Source: Paenibacillus sp. 598K
GTDB lineage: Bacteria; Bacillota; Bacilli; Paenibacillales; Paenibacillaceae
Reading direction: 5' to 3'
DNA: 42,411 nucleotides
Assembly (NCBI RefSeq): GCF_003851045.1
Contig: NZ_BFBX01000031.1
Span: 18,299-60,709 of the forward strand
In this document: piece by piece, positions 12,191 to 20,042 of the stretch
How the letters are laid out: each line of letters opens with the position of its first letter
Position numbering within the stretch: position 1 is the first letter of the stretch
Notes under the pieces: model-generated
Databases searched by the model: none
Seen by the model: only the letters and a program-made list of their open reading frames with translations
Told to the model about the DNA's origin: nothing
Made by a program: the position numbers and the translations under genes

Positions 12191-12216
12191 AAAAAACCGC
12201 CTCTTAAAAGGCGGTT
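12189..12216 (-). terminator. Rho-independent terminator of comN, containing its stop codon
   Basis: Stem AACCGCC / GGCGGTT with an 8-base loop (12216-12195), followed on the minus strand by eight Ts. The last comN codons form the 5' arm and the TAA stop (12206-12204) lies in the loop. Confidence 0.9.
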
Positions 12217-12449
12217 CCCTTAAAAGCGCTGAGCGTCAGGTAGTTCATAAAACCGGTCACCTTGAGCGACAAAATATCGTTGACAATCCGATACAGCGGC
12301 GGGTCCTCTCCCGATTTGTAGCGGTCGCTGACGCATTGCCAGATCTCCTCCGCCGTTACATGCTCGTAGCCGAGTAAATGAAACTCCTCCGCCTTGCTGC
12401 AGCACAGCGTCTCGATCGCTTCATTTAGCTCGCGTTCGTCCATGAGCAT
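12204..12449 (-). CDS. comN: Post-transcriptional regulator ComN-like protein
   Basis: 81-residue protein matching the ComN/YrzD family (post-transcriptional regulator; in B. subtilis it controls comE mRNA with DivIVA). Recognisable segments are KAEEFHLLGYEHVTAEEIW (residues about 16-34) and YRIVNDILSLKVTGFMNYLT near the C-terminus, both close to the family pattern. The frame is open far upstream, but only this part looks like the family. I chose ATG 12449 because AAAGGG ends 6 bases upstream; ATG 12443 is an alternative. In B. subtilis the neighbour of this gene is secDF; here the next gene on the strand is the CDF-like gene, 98 bases away. Confidence 0.85.
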   Translation of the reverse strand: MLMDERELNEAIETLCCSKAEEFHLLGYEHVTAEEIWQCVSDRYKSGEDPPLYRIVNDILSLKVTGFMNYLTLSAFKGTAF

Positions 12450-12618
12450 CACCATCCCTTTGGGAAGATATAATTCGACGTGAGCCGCCCTGATTCCTGC
12501 TTGGAAATATATGCGCATCGAACCGGACATGCCGCGCATAAGCTGAACATAGGGGCCTGTCTTGCCATTAAGCCTTGCTGTGCCCATCCAACCCGCCAGG
12601 AAAGTCGAGGGAGAACCT

Positions 12619-14160
12619 ATGACCAAGCAAACCTTCATTAAGGGCGCTATGATTTTGCTCGCAGCCGGCATCATCAACCGCATCCTCGGCTTTATCCCCC
12701 GCATCGCGCTGCCGCGCATCATCGGCGCTGAGGGAGTCGGGCTATACCAGCTCGGTTATCCGTTCCTGATCGTCATGCTGACCGTCATTACGGGAGGCAT
12801 CCCGCTCGCCGTCGCCAAGTGGGTCGCCGAAGCGCAGTCCCAGGGCGACGAGCGAAAGGTGCGACACATCTTCCGCACGGCGATTGGGCTGACGGTGGTG
12901 CTGGCGATTGTCTTTACCGCGATTACAATTACTCTGGCTCCTTGGATCTCTACCAAGGTGCTGACCGACGAGCGAGTTTATTATCCCTTTTTATTCATGA
13001 CGCCGATGCTGCTCATTGCCGCCGTATCCTCTGTGTGCCGAGGGTATTTTCAGGGCAAGCAAAATATGATCCCCAGCGCGCTGTCGCAAGTGATCGAGAC
13101 ATTGTTCCGCATCGTCTTCGTCCTTTTCTTCGCTCAGCTGCTGCTGCCGCGTGGGCTGGAGTGGGCCGCTGCGGGAGCGATGATCGGCTCGGTCATCGGC
13201 GAATGCTGCGGCCTGCTCGTGCTGCTCTACCAGCTCGCACGCGAAAAGAAACGGCGGCTTACCGAAGATAACCAAGCCCAAGAGCCGCTGCTGAAGCGGC
13301 TCGTAAGCTGGTCTGTGCCGGTTACGCTGAGCAAAATGTCCGGCTCGCTCTCGTACTTGTTCGAGTCGATCCTCACGGTGCGAGCGCTCGCCGTCGCCGG
13401 CGTAGCTACCGGAGCGGCGACCGCGCAATACGGCGCGTTGCAAGGCATGATCCTGCCGGTCGTCCTGCTGCCAACGGCGCTCACCTACTCGCTCTCGGTC
13501 TCCCTGGTGCCGTCGCTCTCGGAGGCAGCCGCCCGCGGCGACCACGCCACGATCCGCAAGCGCATGGGCCAGACGATGCGGCTGGCGCTCGTCAGCGGCG
13601 CGCCATGCGTCGTCATCATGGCCATGCTAGCAGGGCCGATCTGCAGCGTGCTGTACGATCATGCCGAGATTACGCCGATGCTGCAGATGATTGCACCGTT
13701 TGCCTTGTTTATCTATCTCCAGGCACCGCTGCAGGCCGCCTTGCAGGCGTTAGACAAGCCCGGCACCGCGCTGCGCAACACACTCATCGGCGCCGCCGTC
13801 AAGCTGACCCTGATCACGCTGCTCGCCTCGCGGCCGGAGCTCGGCATCTACGGCGCTTTGATCGCGATGGGCGTGCAGATCGTCATCGTCACTCTGCTGC
13901 ATTGGAGCAGTGTGCTGCGTCTGGTAGGCTCCCATATGCAGTTGCTGGATGGCATCAAGGTAGGGGCCGCCGCATTGATCACCGCAGCCGTCATCAAGTA
14001 CGCATACGCCCTCCCTTGGCTTGCCGGCGAGTGGTTGAAGCTGCTGGCATCCGCGAGTATCGGACTTGTCGTCTACCTGCTGCTCATGCTGCTGCTAGGC
14101 ATCATCGACAAGAGCGATCTGTCTCGCCTGCCCGTTGTAGGTCGCTGGGTGAAGCCTTAG
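12619..14160 (+). CDS. spoVB: Stage V sporulation protein B (MOP-superfamily flippase-like)
   Basis: 513-residue polytopic membrane protein, one of the few plus-strand genes. It begins MTKQTFIKGAMILLAAGIIN and has about 14 hydrophobic segments of the polysaccharide transporter/MurJ-MOP type. Family features are RILGFIPRIALPRIIGAEGVG near residues 22-42 (given in part), GYFQGKQNMIPSALSQVIE and LSVSLVPSLSEA. In B. subtilis SpoVB is needed for spore cortex synthesis, probably lipid-linked precursor handling in the outer forespore membrane. ATG 12619 has GAGGGAG 6 bases upstream; an in-frame extension to 12562 lacks a ribosome site. The stop overlaps the stop of the convergent yrbG by two bases. 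I saw no convincing sigma-E promoter upstream. Confidence 0.93.
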   Translation: MTKQTFIKGAMILLAAGIINRILGFIPRIALPRIIGAEGVGLYQLGYPFLIVMLTVITGGIPLAVAKWVAEAQSQGDERKVRHIFRTAIGLTVVLAIVFTAITITLAPWISTKVLTDERVYYPFLFMTPMLLIAAVSSVCRGYFQGKQNMIPSALSQVIETLFRIVFVLFFAQLLLPRGLEWAAAGAMIGSVIGECCGLLVLLYQLAREKKRRLTEDNQAQEPLLKRLVSWSVPVTLSKMSGSLSYLFESILTVRALAVAGVATGAATAQYGALQGMILPVVLLPTALTYSLSVSLVPSLSEAAARGDHATIRKRMGQTMRLALVSGAPCVVIMAMLAGPICSVLYDHAEITPMLQMIAPFALFIYLQAPLQAALQALDKPGTALRNTLIGAAVKLTLITLLASRPELGIYGALIAMGVQIVIVTLLHWSSVLRLVGSHMQLLDGIKVGAAALITAAVIKYAYALPWLAGEWLKLLASASIGLVVYLLLMLLLGIIDKSDLSRLPVVGRWVKP

Positions 14161-14936
14161 CGTTTGCGGCGGCCTTTATCGACGAACAGCCGTCCCTTAT
14201 GATCGACCGTGCAGAGGAGGACGTCTTTGACCTCGCCGACGCCTTGCTGGCGCAGCTGATGCTTTAGCCAGAAGTGGCTTTTCTCCAGCTTCGCCAGGTT
14301 CTCTTCTTGAATCTGGCCATCCATAATAAGCGGGATGGGCAAGATTTCATAGCGAAACTTGGACGGGAAGGTGATTTCCTCCTGCTTATTTTGCTTCCCT
14401 TTTTGCTTTGTTTGCTGATGTTGCTTTGTTTGCTGATGTTGCTCTTTTTGCTGGCTTTGCTGATTTTGCCCTTGCTGCTCATTTTGCTCCTTCTCGAAGA
14501 CAGACAGCTTGCCGCTTGTCTCGAGGATGGCAAATTCAACATCCGATACCGCCGAGATCTGATTTTCGCGCAGTTGCAGCAGCAAGTCGTCCAGATTGTA
14601 GCGCTGCTTGGCCATAACCTTCCGGTTTAGCTTGCCCTTGGCAATGATGACGCTTGGCTTGCCATCAAAGAGGATGCGAATTTTGCGGTTTTTGAGCGCG
14701 ACAAAGGCCAGCCCGACCTGGATCAGCATCAACGCCAGCATAGGTACAATACCATGAAGCATCGGCACCTTCGTATCCTCGATGACGATCACCGCAATCT
14801 CCGCCACCATTACTGAGATGACCAGGTCAAAAATCGACAGCTTGCCGATCTCCCGCTTGCCCATAAATCGCATGACCAAAAAGACAACAAAATAAATCAG
14901 CACGGTACGTAATAAAATCATGCCAAGCTCGGACAT
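14157..14936 (-). CDS. yrbG: YetF/DUF421 family membrane protein (YrbG-like)
   Basis: 259-residue protein with three N-terminal membrane helices (about residues 5-80, including MGKREIGKLSIFDLVISV) and the YetF cytoplasmic domain (NLDDLLLQLRENQISAVSDV, then EFAILETSGKLSVF). In this place B. subtilis has yrbG, of the same family. Function is not established; the related YetF/YdfR/YdfS proteins are spore membrane proteins linked to germination and water permeability. Between about residues 150 and 187 sits a low-complexity Gln/Lys insert with tandem HQQTKQ units, absent from usual members. ATG 14936 has AAGGGG 8 bases upstream; a GTG at 14945 is possible. Its stop codon overlaps that of spoVB. 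Confidence 0.88.
   Translation of the reverse strand: MSELGMILLRTVLIYFVVFLVMRFMGKREIGKLSIFDLVISVMVAEIAVIVIEDTKVPMLHGIVPMLALMLIQVGLAFVALKNRKIRILFDGKPSVIIAKGKLNRKVMAKQRYNLDDLLLQLRENQISAVSDVEFAILETSGKLSVFEKEQNEQQGQNQQSQQKEQHQQTKQHQQTKQKGKQNKQEEITFPSKFRYEILPIPLIMDGQIQEENLAKLEKSHFWLKHQLRQQGVGEVKDVLLCTVDHKGRLFVDKGRRKR
14402..14437. repeat. 18-bp tandem repeat in yrbG
   Basis: Two exact 18-bp copies of TTGCTTTGTTTGCTGATG (plus-strand reading) with degenerate copies on both sides from about 14390 to 14490. On the minus strand they encode the Gln/Lys/His/Thr-rich insert. In-frame length change by slippage is likely. Confidence 0.85.
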
Positions 14937-14983
14937 CACAATCACCCCTTCGAAAGATTACGCGCGCAAGGAGTACGCGTATA

Positions 14984-15013
14984 ATCATACGTAAGGGGTA
15001 GTGTAGCCGCCAA
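14984..15013 (-). promoter_or_regulatory. Candidate sigma-A promoter of yrbG
   Basis: TTGGCG (15013-15008), an 18-base spacer and TATGAT (14989-14984) on the minus strand, about 50 bases ahead of the yrbG start. Between them lies a small ACGCG/CGCGT inverted repeat. Confidence 0.6.
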
Positions 15014-15062
15014 CCTGTGTCGCCATGCAAAACAAGCAGCGTCGAAATATGGCAGTGCCGCG

Positions 15063-16388
15063 TCACGTATAAAAGAAATAAAGATAAGCTGCGCTAATCG
15101 CAAGCGAAATCAATGCCAACGGGATGCCAATCAAGCTGTAGCGCAAAAAAGAAACGGGCTCGCCTTGCTTGGCGACCATCCCTGCGGCGACAATGCTCGC
15201 GGAAGACCCGAGCAAGGTCGCCGATCCCCCCAATCCTGCGCCCAGCGCCAGCGCCCACCAGCCGCCGTCCCATGACGGAGCGTTGACGCTGTTCAAAAAC
15301 ATGCCCATCTCCTCGATAATCGGGATCGCTCCCGCCACCAAAGGCAGCTGATCGGCCGATGCCGATACAAGCCCCGAGGTCCACAGCACCAGCTGCGTGG
15401 CTGCGACGGCATGGCCTTCGGTCATCTGCAGCGCCAGACCCGCCAAATAATGGGTGATGCCGGTCTTCTCAAGCGCGCTCACGACAATGAGCAGACCTGC
15501 AATATAAGTTAACAGCTTCCAGTCCAGGGCAACCGCTGCGCCTTTTATCGTACCGACTCCACCAGCGACGGCTAATGCAACTGCGCCACTCCAGACAATT
15601 GCATAGGCCGGTATATCCAGCCAACCGTGCAGCAGTAGACAGATGATGACAGCAAGCAGCACCCCCCAGCCGATCCAGCTGCCGCGAGCCGTCGTCTGTT
15701 CCGCTGCAGCTGCGGTTTGCTTGATCAGCTTGGCGCGGACGGCAGGCGATACCCGCAGCCGCGCCCGGTAGACCAGCAACAGCGAGACCATGCTGACGCC
15801 CAATGCGAGCAGCAGCGGAGGTCCGAGGTGACGCACAAACTCCCAAAAGGACAGCTTTGCGGAAGCGCCGATCAGCATATTGGCCGGGCTGCCGACCAAC
15901 GTCGCCGCGCCGCCGATATGACTGCTGATGAGAATGCCAACCATATAAGGAAAGGCGGATATTCGTAGCAACTGGGCCGCCGTAATGGCCAAAGGCATAA
16001 GCAGCAGTACAGTCCCCAATTGATCCAGCAGCGCAGACAATAGTGCACTCAACAGCATCAGCAACGCAAGTAGTCGCCCTGATCTCCCTTGCGCCAGCGA
16101 CAACGCCCGGACAGCCATATGCATGAAGACGCCGAACCTGCCGAGCAGCCCGGTGAGCAGCAGGACACCGGCCACAAGCAGCAGCGTCTCCCAGATGATC
16201 GCGTCGATGAATGCTTCGCGGATCGAGAGAATGCCTAGCAATAAAAGCGCGCCTACAGCAGCGGCCGATACGACCGCCCGTCCAGGCTTCTCCATGATGC
16301 CCGCCAAATAAATGAGACCAAACAAGATCGCTGCGGCAATCCAATGCCAGCCGCCGCCAAGCAGTTGATCGGTCATCGTGTATTCCAT
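15063..16388 (-). CDS. ArsB/NhaD-type ion transporter superfamily permease, substrate unknown
   Basis: 441-residue protein with about 11-12 hydrophobic helices and the inverted-repeat layout of the ion transporter (ArsB/NhaD/CitMHS) superfamily. First repeat: LLSALLDQLGTVLLLMP and IGGAATLVGSPANMLIG (about residues 115-175). Second repeat: SASADQLPLVAGAIPI and GLGGSATLLGSSASIVAAG near the C-terminus. In ArsB/NhaD proteins the corresponding sites usually read DN..T/DNxP and GDPPN; here both Asn positions are Gln and the GDPPN loop is GSPAN, so the substrate cannot be transferred from those families. The start has AGGAGGG 7 bases upstream. It stands alone between yrbG and yrzE, with its own promoter. 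No such gene is known to me at this position in B. subtilis. Confidence 0.75.
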   Translation of the reverse strand: MEYTMTDQLLGGGWHWIAAAILFGLIYLAGIMEKPGRAVVSAAAVGALLLLGILSIREAFIDAIIWETLLLVAGVLLLTGLLGRFGVFMHMAVRALSLAQGRSGRLLALLMLLSALLSALLDQLGTVLLLMPLAITAAQLLRISAFPYMVGILISSHIGGAATLVGSPANMLIGASAKLSFWEFVRHLGPPLLLALGVSMVSLLLVYRARLRVSPAVRAKLIKQTAAAAEQTTARGSWIGWGVLLAVIICLLLHGWLDIPAYAIVWSGAVALAVAGGVGTIKGAAVALDWKLLTYIAGLLIVVSALEKTGITHYLAGLALQMTEGHAVAATQLVLWTSGLVSASADQLPLVAGAIPIIEEMGMFLNSVNAPSWDGGWWALALGAGLGGSATLLGSSASIVAAGMVAKQGEPVSFLRYSLIGIPLALISLAISAAYLYFFYT

Positions 16389-16459
16389 TCTGTATCCCTC
16401 CTGTTGTCAAGCAAGCCCAGGCAAAGCCCCTCTAGGACGTGTCTGCATACTCCGAGCCT

Positions 16460-16489
16460 AGTATACTAAAGCATCCGAATTGCCGTCTA
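16460..16489 (-). promoter_or_regulatory. Candidate sigma-A promoter of the ArsB/NhaD-like gene
   Basis: TAGACG (16489-16484), an 18-base spacer and TATACT (16465-16460) on the minus strand, about 70 bases upstream of the gene. Confidence 0.55.
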
Positions 16490-16599
16490 CCCGTACTAAT
16501 TCGGTCAGCTTGACCATATGCTGTATTACGATGATTGTCCGCCTCCGTGCGGCGACGGTTTCTGTTGCATCCACTCCACTTGGAAAGGAAGTCAAGCTT

Positions 16600-16995
16600 A
16601 TGATGAATCCGATCAAGCATGTGCCCAAAGTGAAAATCCGTTCCCCGCTCTTGGCCGGCTTGATGACGGCCGCCGTGTGGCTGGCAGCCAGCGTCCTCCT
16701 GCTCTCCCTGCTGCTGCATTTCAGCAGTATGAAGGAGCAATCGCTGCCGCAGCTTTCCATTGCAGTACATGGCCTGTGCGCGCTCGCAGGCGGGTTTGTG
16801 GCGGGGCGGCGCTCCGGTCAGAAGGGCTGGTATCACGGCTGCATGCTGGGTATATTTTATGGCTTGCTCGTCATGATCGCCGGTTTTTTGGCGCTCGACG
16901 CCTCGGTCGGGCTGCAAAGCCTGACGCTGCTCGCGCTTGCCCTGGCCGCCGGCGGCGTCGGTGGTATGGTTGGCATTCATGCCCGCAGCCAATAA
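16600..16995 (+). CDS. yrzE: TIGR04086/YrzE-type small membrane protein
   Basis: 131-residue protein with four predicted membrane helices (about residues 17-40, 47-65, 78-98, 105-125), Gly-rich turns (LAGGFVAGRRSGQKGWYHG) and no catalytic motif. It fits the TIGR04086 family, whose B. subtilis member YrzE lies between spoVB/yrbG and yajC; function unknown. ATG 16600 has AAAGGAAG 8 bases upstream; a second ATG follows at once. The frame is open to 16480, but nothing there resembles the family. It is on the plus strand, divergent from the ArsB/NhaD-like gene and convergent with mrpG, with a shared bidirectional terminator downstream. Confidence 0.8.
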   Translation: MMNPIKHVPKVKIRSPLLAGLMTAAVWLAASVLLLSLLLHFSSMKEQSLPQLSIAVHGLCALAGGFVAGRRSGQKGWYHGCMLGIFYGLLVMIAGFLALDASVGLQSLTLLALALAAGGVGGMVGIHARSQ

Positions 16996-17015
16996 TCGGC
17001 CATGCCGTAGCCTTC

Positions 17016-17063
17016 AACTAAAAATCGCTTTCGGTCGCAGACGCCGAAAGCGATTTTTTAGTT
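17016..17063. terminator. Bidirectional terminator between yrzE and mrpG
   Basis: Long inverted repeat AACTAAAAATCGCTTTCGG / CCGAAAGCGATTTTTTAGTT with a 9-base loop. It has T-rich 3' ends on both strands, so it can stop yrzE (plus) and the mrp operon (minus). Confidence 0.9.
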
Positions 17064-17075
17064 GCTGATGAAGTT

Positions 17076-17471
17076 TTAAGCTTGCGATTTTTCCGGTTGA
17101 GGCTTTGACTTCCGTTCCTCGGCAATCGCCAGCTTCAGATCGTCGCGGATGCTCTTTTGCCACATCGGCACGCCCGACATATAGGCCGCTCTCTCGATCA
17201 GATGACCGGCGACCGGGGCCGTGATGAACACGAAGACAATGCCGAGCAGCATCTTGGCGCTGATCAATCCCTCGAAAAACATAAAGTACAAAAAGCCGCC
17301 CGTCAGCACGCTCAGCACGCCTAACGTCGCACTTTTGGTCGCAGCGTGCGATCGCAGGTACACATCGGGAAGGCGGATCAGTCCAAAGGCGCTGAGCGCG
17401 CTAATAATGGCACCGATCAAGATCAGGATCGCTATGATCGGCTCAGCGATCATCTGGGCTGTCTTCTCCAT
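17076..17471 (-). CDS. mrpG: Na+/H+ antiporter subunit G
   Basis: 131-residue MrpG (MnhG/PhaG) with three membrane helices. The family signature is LIRLPDVYLRSHAATKSATLG (about residues 31-50), followed by ITAPVAGHLIERAA. Last gene of the seven-subunit Mrp complex, which exchanges Na+ (or K+) for protons in pH and salt homeostasis. ATG 17471 is preceded by GGTG at 7 bases and overlaps mrpF by 29 bases, which indicates coupled translation. The C-terminal tail is hydrophilic (EERKSKPQPEKSQ). Confidence 0.95.
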   Translation of the reverse strand: MEKTAQMIAEPIIAILILIGAIISALSAFGLIRLPDVYLRSHAATKSATLGVLSVLTGGFLYFMFFEGLISAKMLLGIVFVFITAPVAGHLIERAAYMSGVPMWQKSIRDDLKLAIAEERKSKPQPEKSQA

Positions 17472-17739
17472 GGTTGATCACCACCCCCCGTTGAATAAAT
17501 TTAGAAAAGGCTACCGTACTCAGAAAAGCCAAGATGCCGATTAACAAAATCAATTCCAGATACGCTGTGGTCCGGAACATAATCGACAGCACCGTGACCA
17601 TCCCGATCAGATTAATGCCGATCGTATCGAGCGCGACGATCCGGTCGGGCATCGAAGGGCCCTTGATCACCCGGAACAGACAGGTCAGCGTAGCCAGCGA
17701 GAGGATGACTATAGCGATATACAATACCGTATCGAGCAT
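17443..17739 (-). CDS. mrpF: Na+/H+ antiporter subunit F
   Basis: 98-residue MrpF (MnhF/PhaF) with three helices. The conserved GPSMPDRIVALDTIGIN (about residues 27-43) includes the Asp residues typical of the subunit, followed by AYLELILLIGILAFLSTVAF. The start overlaps the mrpE stop (TAATG) and the end overlaps mrpG. Confidence 0.95.
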   Translation of the reverse strand: MLDTVLYIAIVILSLATLTCLFRVIKGPSMPDRIVALDTIGINLIGMVTVLSIMFRTTAYLELILLIGILAFLSTVAFSKFIQRGVVINHGEDSPDDR

Positions 17740-18215
17740 TATCGGCTCACCTCCAGTATTGCTTTCTCAAAAACATCGCGAATCTGCTTGACATATTTTT
17801 CTTCCTCCGCCATGTTCATCGCGTGCAGGTACAAGGTCTGGCGTTCCTTGGAAACCTCCAGCACAAGCGTGCCCGGCGTCAGCGTGAGCAAGCAGGACAA
17901 CACGGTCAGCTCCCAGTCGCTGCTCAGCTTCGTCTTGTAAGCGAAGATCCCCGGACGAATCTTAAGCTCCGGCTGAATGATATGGAGAATGACCGAGATA
18001 CTCGACAGCACCAGCTCCCGCAGCAACAGCAGGATCAGCTTGATGCATTTCCAGACGCGATACAGGTAGAAGCGACCGCCGAAAAACCGTCGAAACACAT
18101 AGACGAAGCCGATGCCGACCAGGAATCCGACGACAAAAAAGGAAAATGTCCACTCATTGTGAAGGAACATCCATATGAAAGCGATGATCATATTAATAAT
18201 AAATTGGAAGGCCAT
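17739..18215 (-). CDS. mrpE: Na+/H+ antiporter subunit E
   Basis: 158-residue MrpE (MnhE/PhaE). The N-terminus MAFQFIINMIIAFIWMFLHN and the following Gly-rich helix are typical; the cytoplasmic part contains LTLTPGTLVLEVSKERQTLY (about residues 108-127), the usual MrpE signature. Two ATGs are possible: 18221, immediately after the mrpD stop, and 18215. I prefer 18215 because the family starts MAFQ and AAAGGAG then lies 9 bases upstream. Fifth gene of mrpABCDEFG. Confidence 0.94.
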   Translation of the reverse strand: MAFQFIINMIIAFIWMFLHNEWTFSFFVVGFLVGIGFVYVFRRFFGGRFYLYRVWKCIKLILLLLRELVLSSISVILHIIQPELKIRPGIFAYKTKLSSDWELTVLSCLLTLTPGTLVLEVSKERQTLYLHAMNMAEEEKYVKQIRDVFEKAILEVSR

Positions 18216-18221
18216 CGTCAT

Positions 18222-19709
18222 CTACTCCTTTAGCACGGCATCGATATAGAGCTCGGGCTTCATCAGCAGCTCGGCCGCTGTCGACACATAGGGATGAAGC
18301 AACTGCGCGCCTACGCCGATGAGCACGACCAGCAGACTGAGTCCGACGATCGGCGCCACATGGCCCGCATTCAGCTTAAACGGCTTTTCCGGTTGAATCT
18401 TGTTCAGACTGCCTTCGCTCCAGAAAGCCATCATAAACACGCGGATCAGCGACAGCAGGACGAGCAAGCTCATGATCAGGCTGATCGCGGTGGTCCAGTA
18501 CCAGCCTGCCTCCAGCCCGCCCTTGACGATGAGCAGCTTGCCGATGAAGCCGCTGAGCGGCGGCACGCCGACCAACGACATCGTCGTCAGCAGGAACAGC
18601 CAGCCGACGATCGGATAGGTCTTGATCATCCCACCCATGCGCGTCAGCTTGTCGGTGCCCGCTGCCATGACGATCAGTCCGCCAAGCAGGAAGAGCAGCG
18701 CCTTGGCGACCATGTCATGCATCAGATAATAGATGGCCCCCTCCAGGGAAGACTGATTGGCAACCGCCAGTCCGAAGACGATAAAGCCGACGCCGGCGAC
18801 AATATTGTAGACAAGCACCCGATTGACATCCTGATAGGCCAACGCGCCGATAACGCCCAAGATCATCGTCAATGCCGCCAATACGCCGATGAACGTATGC
18901 GTGACGCCAGGGTCATGATAGAACACCAGCGTGAAGATGCGAATAATCGCATAGATGCCCACCTTGGTGAGCAAAGCTCCGAATAACGCGGTCACGACTG
19001 GCGACGGCACCGTATAGGAGCCCGGCAGCCAGAAGAATAGCAGCAAGCCTGCCTTCATCCCGAACACGAACAGGAACAGGATCGCAAGCAGCGTCATCAT
19101 GCCGCCTTGCCCCGCCTCGGCTACTCTTAGGGACAGATGGGCGAGATTAAGCGTGCCGGTCACGCCGTACAGATAAGCGACCGAGGTGACGAACATCGCC
19201 GAGGAAATAATATTGATCAGCAAATATTTGATCGATTCGCGCAGCTGCCTCTTCTTGCCGCCCAACACAATCAAGGCATAGGAGGAGATCAGCATGACCT
19301 CAAAGCAGACAAACAGGTTGAAAATATCGCCCGTCAGAAACGAACCGATGACGCCGACGAGCAGAAATTGGTAAAACACATAAAAGTAATGACGTTCCTT
19401 ATCTTCCTCTACGGTGACAAACGCATAAATCAGGCACAAGGCGCCGATCACAGCGGTCGTAACCACCAGAATCGAGGCGAACATATCGGCTACGAATACG
19501 ATGCCGTACGGCGGCGCCCAGCCCCCCATATTCAAGGTCAAGACGCCGCGCTCATATACTTGTGAAGCCAGGTACAGCGAGACGCCGATATTCAGCAGCG
19601 CGCTGAGGAGACTGATCGCCCGCAGCCATACGCGTTGATGGCGGAAGAAGATGAGCAGCGCTCCCGTCGTCAGCGGAATCAATAATGGCAAAATCGTCAG
19701 GTTACTCAT
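18222..19709 (-). CDS. mrpD: Na+/H+ antiporter subunit D (NuoM/N-like)
   Basis: 495-residue MrpD (MnhD), homologous to the complex I antiporter-like subunits and carrying about 14 helices. Signatures: FNLFVCFEVMLISSYALIVLGG (shown in part, with the key Glu of the proton path), GLLLFFWLPGSYTVPSPVV, LFGALLTKVGIYAIIR, and YYLMHDMVAKALLFLLGG. It overlaps mrpC by 8 bases. Together with MrpA it should form the proton-translocating part of the complex. Confidence 0.95.
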   Translation of the reverse strand: MSNLTILPLLIPLTTGALLIFFRHQRVWLRAISLLSALLNIGVSLYLASQVYERGVLTLNMGGWAPPYGIVFVADMFASILVVTTAVIGALCLIYAFVTVEEDKERHYFYVFYQFLLVGVIGSFLTGDIFNLFVCFEVMLISSYALIVLGGKKRQLRESIKYLLINIISSAMFVTSVAYLYGVTGTLNLAHLSLRVAEAGQGGMMTLLAILFLFVFGMKAGLLLFFWLPGSYTVPSPVVTALFGALLTKVGIYAIIRIFTLVFYHDPGVTHTFIGVLAALTMILGVIGALAYQDVNRVLVYNIVAGVGFIVFGLAVANQSSLEGAIYYLMHDMVAKALLFLLGGLIVMAAGTDKLTRMGGMIKTYPIVGWLFLLTTMSLVGVPPLSGFIGKLLIVKGGLEAGWYWTTAISLIMSLLVLLSLIRVFMMAFWSEGSLNKIQPEKPFKLNAGHVAPIVGLSLLVVLIGVGAQLLHPYVSTAAELLMKPELYIDAVLKE

Positions 19710-20040
19710 CGTCTCGTCCCCTTAACTGCTCCATGTCGTCCGTGCGCAGCTCTTTGTATGCACGGTACGCCAATACGAAGAAAAATGCGGTTACGCCAAA
19801 GTTAATAACTATCGAGGTCAGAATTAAAGCTTGCGGCAGCGGATCGACATACGCTCCGATATCCTCGCTCCAGATCGGCGCAACGCCCGTCTTGAGCCGC
19901 GACATCGTCAGCAGCAGCAAATGCACGCCGTGCGTCAGCATGGACGTCCCCAGGATAATCCGCAGCAGATCACGGGAGAGTACCATATACGTGCCGATCA
20001 TAAACAGGATCCCGGTCGTAACAGACATGAGTATTTCCAT
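19702..20040 (-). CDS. mrpC: Na+/H+ antiporter subunit C (NuoK-like)
   Basis: 112-residue MrpC (MnhC), related to NuoK, with three helices. Typical stretch: GTYMVLSRDLLRIILGTSML (about residues 16-35), then DPLPQALILTSIVINFGVTA. It starts two bases after the mrpB stop with GGAGG about 10 bases upstream, and overlaps mrpD by 8 bases. Confidence 0.95.
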   Translation of the reverse strand: MEILMSVTTGILFMIGTYMVLSRDLLRIILGTSMLTHGVHLLLLTMSRLKTGVAPIWSEDIGAYVDPLPQALILTSIVINFGVTAFFFVLAYRAYKELRTDDMEQLRGRDDE

Positions 20041-20042
20041 CG

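Noticed and set aside
12450..12618. Sigma-E promoter for spoVB and a plus-strand TATAAT near 12470
   Set aside because: AT-rich stretches such as AAATATATG exist, but no -35/-10 pair with correct spacing could be matched convincingly.
16432..16992. 186-codon minus-strand frame opposite yrzE
   Set aside because: yrzE on the plus strand has the membrane-protein pattern, ribosome site and synteny; the antisense product has none of these.
17016..17063. Long palindrome as an attachment site or mobile-element end
   Set aside because: It has the features of a bidirectional terminator between convergent genes, and no integrase, transposase or second copy was seen.
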